Origin: VBAS01 sp963773465
GTDB lineage: Bacteria; Bacteroidota; Bacteroidia; Chitinophagales; Chitinophagaceae
NCBI GenBank assembly: GCA_963773465.1
Contig: CAVZBF010000001.1
Coordinates: forward strand, 434,001 to 498,000
Length of the DNA stretch: 64,000 nucleotides
Direction: 5' to 3'
The notes beneath the pieces are model-generated. The model saw only the letters and a program-made list of their open reading frames with translations, searched no databases and was not told where the DNA came from. Position numbers and translations under genes: made by a program. Positions 1 through 6,409 of this stretch are shown in pieces (within the stretch, counting starts at the first letter, position 1; every line of letters starts with the position of its first letter).

Positions 1-1
1 G

Positions 2-247
2 CGATGTGTTTTTTTGAAAGAAGATAACCTTTGCAGTATTTACCCAGTGCGGCCAATCGCCTGCCGCAAGCATTGGGTAAAAACAGATCCTTCACTTTGT
101 GATTTCTCTAATAATATTGCTCACCGGGTTGGCAGATACTTTGATATCAATGCTGAAATACTTGCCAGCGCATTGCTTAACGCAGAAAATACCGGTACAT
201 TCGAAAAAATGATGCTGGATGAATTGAAAAAAGATGAGACAGGATAG
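2..247 (+). CDS. YkgJ-type zinc/iron-chelating domain protein (3' end only)
   Basis: The gene enters from the left edge, so only its last 81 or so codons are present. The frame is open from base 2 with no start codon needed. Cysteine pattern CVFL...CSIYPVRPIACR is the signature of the YkgJ / UPF0153 family (CxxxCCxxx..CxIYxxRPxxCR), small proteins thought to bind zinc or iron through clustered cysteines; no enzymatic role is established. The upstream CxxxC half of the cluster lies outside the window. It ends 5 bp before the convergent GNAT gene. The first in-frame TTG (base 14) is internal to the motif and is not the true start. Confidence 0.75.
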   Translation, partial: RCVFLKEDNLCSIYPVRPIACRKHWVKTDPSLCDFSNNIAHRVGRYFDINAEILASALLNAENTGTFEKMMLDELKKDETG

Positions 248-252
248 AATAT

Positions 253-744
253 TTATTCTGAAGAGGAAGTTTTCGAATGATCACCTGGTTCCCTTTCCAT
301 ATAACGGTAGAAGCCATCATTTTTAATATGAACAAACCCTAAACGCTGGTATAATTTCAAGGCGGGGTTGGAAGCTATTACATGAAGAGAAATTTTTTTT
401 TGAACTTTATTTGATCGTTGTATCAGGCGATGCAAAAGATTTGTGCCGATCCCTTTACCGATAAATTCAGGCAATATTGTAATGTCAAGTAAGCGAATAT
501 CATCCTCAGTTTCACAAGTGAAAAAACGACCTGCATCTTTTTTGTTATAAATAATTACCTGGAACCGGGCGCCGGGAAATTTTGTTTTGTAATCTGTCAG
601 CTGGGCCGTTGATTGCATATTGATAAATGCACTCTTTTGATATTCGCTCCAGTTGGTAAGATTCAATTCAGCCTCCCGTGTGCTCCGGTAAACCGCTTCT
701 ATAAATGCAGTATCTTTTTCTTCCACAGGTCTTAACTGTATCAT
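253..744 (-). CDS. GNAT family N-acetyltransferase
   Basis: A 163-residue protein of the GCN5-related acetyltransferase fold, which transfers an acetyl group from acetyl-CoA to an amine. The acetyl-CoA binding motif A is seen as LDITILPEFIGKGIGTNLL around residues 86-104 (the R/Q-x-x-G-x-G/A element is KGIGT), followed by the motif B region ASNPALKLYQRLGF (about 123-136) with the usual tyrosine-bearing ALxLYxRLGF. Length is normal for the family. The substrate cannot be told from sequence. It is divergent from the downstream methyltransferase gene and converges on the YkgJ-like gene. Confidence 0.88.
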   Translation of the reverse strand: MIQLRPVEEKDTAFIEAVYRSTREAELNLTNWSEYQKSAFINMQSTAQLTDYKTKFPGARFQVIIYNKKDAGRFFTCETEDDIRLLDITILPEFIGKGIGTNLLHRLIQRSNKVQKKISLHVIASNPALKLYQRLGFVHIKNDGFYRYMEREPGDHSKTSSSE

Positions 745-795
745 CTGCTGAAATTAAAAAAAATGTAATTGCCACCGGCAATTTATCTTGCAGCA

Positions 796-2001
796 GTGAG
801 CCGTTATTATTCATACCTGAATTCAGTTAAACAAATCCTTAACTCATACAATGGCGAAGAACCTTTTGCGTCTTTTTTAATAAAATATTTTTCGGCAAAT
901 AAGAAATTTGGTTCAAAAGACAGAAAGCATATCGGCAACCTTTGTTATTGTTTTTTCAGAATGGGTAAAGCGGTCATGAATATAAGTTTCGAAGAAAAAG
1001 TATTGACTGCTTTGTTTCTTTGTTCAGATAAGCCGAACGAAATGCTTGGAGCTTTGAAACCGGATTGGAATGAAAGAGTTTTGCTGCCCGTCAGTGAAAA
1101 ATGCCCAATGCTCAATGCTCAATGCTCAATTTTCAATGTGTTTCCATGGAAAGATGAGTTGAGTGAAGGGATCGATCATGAAAAATATTGCCAATCATTT
1201 CTAATACAGCCTGATCTTTTTATTCGTTTGCGTCCGGGAAAAGAAAAAATAGTTATACAAAAACTTCAGCGTGCCGGAATAGATTTTACAATGATATTTG
1301 AAACTTGTATTGCTCTACCCAATGCTTCAAAACTTGATGAGATAATAGAATTAGATAGCGAAGCTGTAATACAGGATTACAATTCTCAGCAAACAGGCCA
1401 ATTCATCCGTTCCGCTTTGGCTACGCTTCTGAATAACAAGCCTGTGATATGGGATTGTTGCGCCGGCAGTGGCGGCAAATCAATCATGGCATATGATATT
1501 GATCCAAATAGTAAGCTCACTGTTTCAGATGTAAGAGAAAGCATTCTTAATAATTTGAAAAAAAGATTTCATAGGGCTGGGATAAATAATTTTAAAAGCT
1601 TTCTTGCTGACCTTACCCATTCACCTCCCGATAGCTATCGGGACACCACTCACCACTCACCGTTTGATCTCATTATTGCCGATGTTCCCTGCACAGGCTC
1701 CGGCACCTGGAGCCGTACGCCGGAACAACTTTATTTTTTTGATGAAAAGAAAATTGAAAAGTTTGCGACACTACAAAAGAAAATTGTTTCTAATGTAATT
1801 CCTCAACTTCAACCAGGCGGAATATTCATTTATATAACCTGCTCGGTCTTTAAAAAGGAAAATGAGGAAGTGGTGGCATTTATAAAGGAAAAATTTCATT
1901 TGCAACTAAAGCAAATGGAAGTATTAAAAGGTTTTGACAAAAAAGCCGATTCAATGTTTGTGGCCGTGCTGAGCTTGCCGAAACATCAAAGATCACTATA
2001 G
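796..2001 (+). CDS. RsmB/NOL1-family rRNA (cytosine-5) methyltransferase
   Basis: SAM-dependent RNA m5C methyltransferase of the RsmB/Sun/NOP2 family; expected to modify 16S rRNA or another RNA. An N-terminal NusB-like helical segment (SKDRKHIGNLCYCFFR) precedes a Rossmann methyltransferase domain with SAM motif CCAGSGGKS, the first catalytic cysteine in ADVPCTGSGTWSR, and the second in YITCSVFKKENEEVV. The open frame allows TTG at 769, but homologues typically begin near SRYYSYLN, so GTG at 796 is preferred. Two low-complexity stretches, MLNAQCSIFN and HSPPDSYRDTTHHSP, are encoded by 7-bp repeat arrays (1104-1138, 1616-1661) and are absent from the usual family alignment. The stop overlaps the convergent peptidase gene by a few bases. 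Confidence 0.85.
   Translation: MSRYYSYLNSVKQILNSYNGEEPFASFLIKYFSANKKFGSKDRKHIGNLCYCFFRMGKAVMNISFEEKVLTALFLCSDKPNEMLGALKPDWNERVLLPVSEKCPMLNAQCSIFNVFPWKDELSEGIDHEKYCQSFLIQPDLFIRLRPGKEKIVIQKLQRAGIDFTMIFETCIALPNASKLDEIIELDSEAVIQDYNSQQTGQFIRSALATLLNNKPVIWDCCAGSGGKSIMAYDIDPNSKLTVSDVRESILNNLKKRFHRAGINNFKSFLADLTHSPPDSYRDTTHHSPFDLIIADVPCTGSGTWSRTPEQLYFFDEKKIEKFATLQKKIVSNVIPQLQPGGIFIYITCSVFKKENEEVVAFIKEKFHLQLKQMEVLKGFDKKADSMFVAVLSLPKHQRSL
1104..1138. repeat. 7-bp tandem array (unit CTCAATG) inside the rsmB-like gene
   Basis: Five adjacent heptamers in perfect phase: CCCAATG, CTCAATG, CTCAATG, CTCAATT, TTCAATG. The array lies in the coding frame of the methyltransferase between the NusB-like segment and the catalytic domain. 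It keeps the frame open over 35 bp and encodes a hydrophilic linker. Confidence 0.85.
1616..1661. repeat. 7-bp array with 18-bp perfect palindrome inside the rsmB-like gene
   Basis: Heptamers in register: CCCATTC, ACCTCCC, GATAGCT, ATCGGGA, CACCACT, CACCACT, CACC. The middle is the perfect palindrome TCCCGATAGCTATCGGGA at 1626-1643. It is inserted in frame directly before the catalytic motif FDLIIADVPCTGSG. A variant of the same palindrome occurs in waaA near 42230-42255. Confidence 0.85.
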
Positions 2002-3987
2002 TCTTATAAACTCTGCTGTTCCGATCAATTTATTTTTATCATAAACATTAATGAAGTATTTGCCTTTCGCCAGTCTGCCTACGGAAATATCAATCACTTT
2101 TTTGCCGGAGGCTTTTGATTCCTGTATCCGTTGAACCAGTCTTCCATTCATATTATATATCACTATCGGCATGGCAGGCACAGCATCGGTTGTCTCAACA
2201 ATCAATGTAGCGGTATTACCAACAGATGGGTTTGGTCTTACAATAACATAATTACTAACGGTACCCGGATTGACTACACCGGTAACAACGCAAGCCGATG
2301 CAATATTTGCAACTGTTGTATCAATATATACAGCAGCGAAAGTAGCAGCAGCAGTATCTATAATTTGTTTGATGCGATATGAAAATGATCCTGATGACCC
2401 GGTAGCCAGCGTATTAATGAATTCATAAGTATGGGAAGTTAATAAGGCGCCTGCAGTTGGAGTTAACTCGCCAACTTTTGAAAAAATAGTTTCACCCGGA
2501 CCTTTTCTTTCGATCTCATATTTCATGGCGCCAACATCTTTACTTGTCCAGTTAACAAAAATCCGGCATCCATTTATCGTCGAACTTGATGTGGCAAATT
2601 CAGTTAACAACGTTCCAAAAGCCGATTTTACATCAGGAATACCATATCCAATACGATCATTTGGAGAAGATGCAATGCTTCCTGCTTCACGCAATGCTCT
2701 TGCAATACGCATATTGTTTACTTCAGGAAATCCCTGCCAGAGGATTGTTGACAGGCCTGCCATATTAGGACAAGCAAAAGAAGTTCCGCTGCCGGTTACA
2801 ACCGTATTTGCAGTGGATTGCACCATAGCGCTAACACCAACGGAAGCAATATCTGGTTTTACCTGTCCATCACTTGATGGACCATAACTTGAAAAGGCTC
2901 CCACTGCGCCACTTGTGCTTACTGCACCAACTGCTAATACGCTATCACCATCGGAAGGAGTAGTAAGGTAATGCCATGCGGCAGCGCCTTCATTACCTGC
3001 TGCATTTAAAAATAAAATTCCTTTTTTAGCGGCAAGGTCAGCACCAATGGCTGCAATGGTCGTATTGCCATTCATGTCAGGGTAAGTGTGATTAAATACC
3101 GGGTTATCAAAATCAGAATAACCTAATGATGCGGAAATGACATCGGCACCGGCGCTATCGGCTCTTTCCATTCCGCATACCATATTAAATTCTTCGATCG
3201 GGTATTCACTGTTTACATCTTCGGTACGATACAACATGAAATTTGCTTTTGGTGCTTTTCCAATAAATGTTCCTGGAATATTTGCAGCAATCGTTGACAA
3301 ACATTGCATACCATGCGGATGATCATCAGCGACCGCTGTATTCTTTGAATAAAAATCCCACGTGTCCTTTACCTGGTTATTTATGATGATGCTGTCCATT
3401 GCATCAAGTGTAGTGTAATTAAAAAACCCGCCATCAAGCAGCGCAATGATCATTCCCTGTCCTCTCAATCCAATATTATGCAGGAACTGTCCTTTGTGAA
3501 GATTGATCTCATTGAGTGAACCGGTGCCATAATTAAAATAATCTGCAGTTACCTGCGTGCCTCTTTGTGATGAAGCGTAAGGCTGATCAGCGATAATAAG
3601 TTTTCCATTATTATTTTGAGTGCGTGCAGCGATAGGCGAAACCGATTGAACAAAGGCCAATCCGTTTATCGTTGTAATAGCATTTGGATCCGAAGTTTGA
3701 ATTGCCACACTGTTATGCCATTTTGAAATATTCAATAGGATTACATTAGCAACAGCCGCAATTTGTGTAACATGAGAAGGGGTTACGGGAAGGTCAGTAC
3801 TGTCAATTGCAATGCCATATCTGGTTCTTCTGTCGATAGCTCTTTGTGATAAGTATGCTGTTGGTGCAGAAATGGAAAAAGGATTGCCGCCTTTATGCCT
3901 CAGTTTTACCACATAGCGGGTAAACTGCGCATGGACTTCTGTAATGAGTAAACAGCTTCCAATAAGTACAACGATTATTTTTTTCAT
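1996..3987 (-). CDS. Secreted subtilisin-like (S8) serine peptidase with T9SS C-terminal domain
   Basis: Secreted endopeptidase of 663 residues. The open frame extends 40 codons further upstream, but the ATG at 3987 gives a clean signal peptide (MKKIIVVLIGSCLLITEVHA) and is preferred. The S8 catalytic triad is visible: Asp185 in ALLDGGF, His225 in DHPHGMQC, Ser403 in GSGTSFACPNMAG, with oxyanion Asn332 in LNAAGNEG. The last 80 or so residues (from VRPNPSVGN to GTAEFIRL) form a type A T9SS sorting domain, so the protein is probably exported through the Por system and released or anchored at the surface. The pre-domain segment SQRAIDRRTRYGI resembles the propeptide region of other Bacteroidetes subtilases. 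The substrate is unknown. Confidence 0.93.
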   Translation of the reverse strand: MKKIIVVLIGSCLLITEVHAQFTRYVVKLRHKGGNPFSISAPTAYLSQRAIDRRTRYGIAIDSTDLPVTPSHVTQIAAVANVILLNISKWHNSVAIQTSDPNAITTINGLAFVQSVSPIAARTQNNNGKLIIADQPYASSQRGTQVTADYFNYGTGSLNEINLHKGQFLHNIGLRGQGMIIALLDGGFFNYTTLDAMDSIIINNQVKDTWDFYSKNTAVADDHPHGMQCLSTIAANIPGTFIGKAPKANFMLYRTEDVNSEYPIEEFNMVCGMERADSAGADVISASLGYSDFDNPVFNHTYPDMNGNTTIAAIGADLAAKKGILFLNAAGNEGAAAWHYLTTPSDGDSVLAVGAVSTSGAVGAFSSYGPSSDGQVKPDIASVGVSAMVQSTANTVVTGSGTSFACPNMAGLSTILWQGFPEVNNMRIARALREAGSIASSPNDRIGYGIPDVKSAFGTLLTEFATSSSTINGCRIFVNWTSKDVGAMKYEIERKGPGETIFSKVGELTPTAGALLTSHTYEFINTLATGSSGSFSYRIKQIIDTAAATFAAVYIDTTVANIASACVVTGVVNPGTVSNYVIVRPNPSVGNTATLIVETTDAVPAMPIVIYNMNGRLVQRIQESKASGKKVIDISVGRLAKGKYFINVYDKNKLIGTAEFIRL

Positions 3988-4049
3988 GGATGACTTTTTC
4001 GCCAACCCAAAAATAATGATTAAAAAGGGAAAGACGGACGTTGGAAGTC

Positions 4050-4077
4050 GTAGAGACAAGGCATGCCTTTTCTGTAC
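4050..4077. repeat. Degenerate copy of the 28-bp GGCATGCC-centred palindrome
   Basis: A 28-bp imperfect palindrome with GTAGAGACA on the left, GGCATGCC at the centre and TTCTGTAC on the right. It aligns end to end with the perfect palindrome inside mnmA at 5241-5268. It lies upstream of the subtilase start in the gap between that gene and a lipoprotein gene. Confidence 0.7.
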
Positions 4078-4134
4078 AAATAGCCAGTCTGATATTATGG
4101 AATGCAAATTAAATAAGGAAAAGATTCGATCTAA

Positions 4135-4160
4135 GTTCCCCCGTTGGGGGACAGGGGGCC
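4135..4160. repeat. Short C/G-rich palindromic repeat
   Basis: CCCCCGTTGGGGG hairpin (4138-4150) followed by ACAGGGGGCC. It abuts the stop codon of the lipoprotein gene. Short C-run/G-run hairpins of the same style occur at 22515-22575 and 45032-45060, suggesting a dispersed family. Confidence 0.5.
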
Positions 4161-4161
4161 T

Positions 4162-4932
4162 TTAATTATGGTCGATCATCCACATTTTGATTCCAAAACC
4201 CGCAGTAAAACCAACACCAACACCACCGGGAGCAGGCTGGTATTCCCACATAATAAAATCACGGGCAACAAGACCTATATTTTTTGCATACCGCTCGGTG
4301 GCTAACGTTCTCCAGCCCGGTATGGCATAGTTTACAACAGGCGCATTACTTGCTTCATCGATCTGGAATATAGTATATACATCATTTATTGTCTTGCCGC
4401 CAATAGAAGCAGTCGATTCATAATTTTCAATATTATAATCCCAGTCATTCATATCATCATCATTAAAAAAAGTAGCAAGCGAACCAAACGGATCATGTGC
4501 CAGGTATTTATTTCCTTTCCAGTCGGTATTTAATTTAAATGGCAAATGAAGTTTTATATAACGGAGATTGTCTTCTATTACTTCCGCCTGGTCAGTAAGT
4601 GGGGTAATAAAATAAGTTCCGTTCTCTGTCCATGGCCTTGTGCGTGCCGAGTCTCTTATATAGCGAAGAATGCGATAGCTTGGTCTTCCCAGGTTATCGG
4701 TAGTTTGAATATCTACTACATGCTTAACCTCGTATTTATGAACTTCCTGGCTTGTTCCAAAATTTGTAAAAACAGTTGAATCTAAACGATAGGTAATGTA
4801 TTTGCCGACAGTTAATGGCAAATAATCAGGAATTGATTCGGTGGTAAACTCTTCAATTTCTTTTTTGCATGAGGTAATAGAAAAAAGAAAACTAAATGCA
4901 ACCAAACTTAGTATCAGGTTCTTCGATCTCAT
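4162..4932 (-). CDS. Predicted lipoprotein of unknown function
   Basis: A 256-residue protein with a lipoprotein signal: hydrophobic stretch then lipobox SITSC with Cys22. The mature part begins KKEIEEFTTESIPDYLPL, followed by a beta-rich domain (VGKYITYRLDST) typical of Bacteroidetes periplasmic or outer-membrane lipoproteins. I recognise no enzyme motif and do not assign a function. A G-rich stretch near the C-terminus (APGGVGVGFTAGFGIK) is notable. It is transcribed in the same direction as the subtilase and may share its transcript, with 174 bp of repeat-bearing spacer between. Confidence 0.75.
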   Translation of the reverse strand: MRSKNLILSLVAFSFLFSITSCKKEIEEFTTESIPDYLPLTVGKYITYRLDSTVFTNFGTSQEVHKYEVKHVVDIQTTDNLGRPSYRILRYIRDSARTRPWTENGTYFITPLTDQAEVIEDNLRYIKLHLPFKLNTDWKGNKYLAHDPFGSLATFFNDDDMNDWDYNIENYESTASIGGKTINDVYTIFQIDEASNAPVVNYAIPGWRTLATERYAKNIGLVARDFIMWEYQPAPGGVGVGFTAGFGIKMWMIDHN

Positions 4933-4994
4933 AAGATTTAAATAATCAATATGGGTACAACAGATTTATAATGAAAACCAACGGCGGAACAAAT

Positions 4995-5028
4995 CTAAAA
5001 ACAAAAACCGGGTTTTGAAACACCCGGT
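4995..5028 (-). terminator. Rho-independent terminator downstream of mnmA
   Basis: Read on the minus strand: a 7-bp stem ACCGGGT / ACCCGGT (bases 5007-5013 and 5022-5028) with an 8-base loop, followed by a T-rich tract (4996-5006). It lies about 100 bp beyond the mnmA stop, past the heptamer array, so that array would be part of the mnmA 3' UTR. Confidence 0.65.
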
Positions 5029-5069
5029 CTTAGAACGTAACTTTTTACTGTTTATTGCCCTTTAATTAG

Positions 5070-5153
5070 TTCAGAGTCAGGAGTTCGGAGTTAGGAGTTC
5101 AGAGTCAGCGGCTCGGAGTCCGACTCTGAACTACCGACTAAGAACTCCAGACT
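5070..5153. repeat. Inverted 7-bp array overlapping the mnmA stop codon
   Basis: Twelve consecutive heptamers. The first seven follow TTCGGAG (TTCAGAG, TCAGGAG, TTCGGAG, TTAGGAG, TTCAGAG, TCAGCGG, CTCGGAG). The following five are its reverse complement in type (TCCGACT, CTGAACT, ACCGACT, AAGAACT, CCAGACT). The two halves can pair into a long hairpin. The last six codons and the stop of mnmA fall inside the array. Confidence 0.88.
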
Positions 5154-6243
5154 GTATAATTCCTCCTCCAATTACATCATCACCTTCATAAAACACGGCG
5201 CTTTGACCCGGGGCAATTCCTTTTACATTTTCATAGAATTGTACAGACAGGGCATGCCCTGTCTGTACCGGATAAATATTTGACAATGCGCCTTTGTCTT
5301 TGTAACGAATCTTTGTTGTTGCTTCCATTCCCGGGGTGATGGAATCGTATTTGATCAAATTCAATTTGCCCACCATCATTTCATTTTGTTCCAGGTCTTC
5401 TTCATCACCTAAAACAACAGTGTTGGTATCAGGATCGATCTTAGTTACAAAAACGGGACGGCCTAATGCAATATCCAATCCTTTGCGTTGACCAATTGTA
5501 TAAAACGGATAGCCTTTATGTTTACCTAAAACGTTTCCGTTCTTATCAATAAAATTTCCACCATCAACTCTTTCTTCCAATCCATCTACATTTCTTTTTA
5601 AGAAACCACGGTAATCATTATCAGGAACAAAACAAATTTCATAGCTCTCCGATTTTTTTGCGAGTTCCGGATAACCATAATCAAAAGCCATTTGACGGAT
5701 CTCCGTTTTACGATAAGGCCCCAGTGGCAATATTGTTCTGCTCAGCAGATCCTGTTGCAATCCCCACAGCACATAACTCTGATCTTTTGTTTCATCAACA
5801 GCTTTGCTTACGACAAATCTTCCATTATCATGTTGCCTGATCTTTGCATAATGACCTGTTGCAATAAAATCACAACCCAACGCATCTGCTCTTTTTAATA
5901 ATGCACGCCATTTAATATGTGTATTGCAAAGCACACAAGGATTAGGTGTACGGCCAGCCAGGTATTCGTCCACAAAATTTTCAATAACAAAATCACCAAA
6001 CTCTTCACGGATATCAAGAATATAATGAGCAAATCCATGTTCAACGGCTGCCTGTCTTGCATCATTGAATGAATCCAGATTGCAGCAGCCGGTTTCCTTT
6101 TTGCTGCCGCCGCTATGAGCATAGTCCCATGTTTTCATAGTAATGCCCACTACTTCATAACCTTCGTCATGAAGCATTAATGCGGTAATGGTACTGTCAA
6201 TACCACCGCTCATGGCCACTAAAACTTTTCCTTTCTTGCTCAT
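5131..6243 (-). CDS. mnmA: tRNA-specific 2-thiouridylase MnmA
   Basis: Cytoplasmic enzyme that thiolates U34 of tRNA-Lys, -Glu and -Gln at carbon 2, using ATP to adenylate the base and a persulfide sulfur relay. A PP-loop ATPase motif (VAMSGGIDSTIT, residues 9-20) is followed by catalytic Cys103 in NPCVLCN and partner Cys204 in YEICFVPD. The C-terminal barrel has the usual GIAPGQSAVFYEGDDVIGGG. At 370 residues it is family length, but two parts are odd. PVQTGHALSV is encoded by a perfect 28-bp palindrome (5241-5268), and the last residues SGVLSR come from a heptamer array, so the original C-terminus has been replaced. A TATATTTG -7 box lies just upstream. It is divergent from the M14 peptidase gene. 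Confidence 0.97.
   Translation of the reverse strand: MSKKGKVLVAMSGGIDSTITALMLHDEGYEVVGITMKTWDYAHSGGSKKETGCCNLDSFNDARQAAVEHGFAHYILDIREEFGDFVIENFVDEYLAGRTPNPCVLCNTHIKWRALLKRADALGCDFIATGHYAKIRQHDNGRFVVSKAVDETKDQSYVLWGLQQDLLSRTILPLGPYRKTEIRQMAFDYGYPELAKKSESYEICFVPDNDYRGFLKRNVDGLEERVDGGNFIDKNGNVLGKHKGYPFYTIGQRKGLDIALGRPVFVTKIDPDTNTVVLGDEEDLEQNEMMVGKLNLIKYDSITPGMEATTKIRYKDKGALSNIYPVQTGHALSVQFYENVKGIAPGQSAVFYEGDDVIGGGIIQSGVLSR
5241..5268. repeat. Perfect 28-bp palindrome inside mnmA
   Basis: GTACAGACAGGGCA followed by its exact reverse complement TGCCCTGTCTGTAC. It is in frame within the mnmA coding sequence. A degenerate copy of equal length lies at 4050-4077 in the intergenic region, which marks this as a mobile or dispersed element and not native coding sequence. 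Confidence 0.9.
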
Positions 6244-6257
6244 AAAAAATGAAGGGG

Positions 6258-6265
6258 CAAATATA
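6258..6265 (-). promoter_or_regulatory. Putative -7 promoter box (TATATTTG) for mnmA
   Basis: On the minus strand this reads TATATTTG, a full match to the Bacteroidetes -7 consensus TAnnTTTG, 14 bp before the mnmA ATG. I see no clear -33 TTG at the usual spacing, so this rests on the -7 box alone. Confidence 0.45.
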
Positions 6266-6409
6266 CGGCGAATTTGTCGCCTTGCCGGTTTCGCAGTTGG
6301 TAATTAAGTTGCCAGCTGCAGGGCCCTGATTGAGCTTTACTTGCGACGCTCCGTTCATCTTCATATCGCTATTGTACTTATCTTCCCATATAATTTTAAG
6401 TTAACTGCT

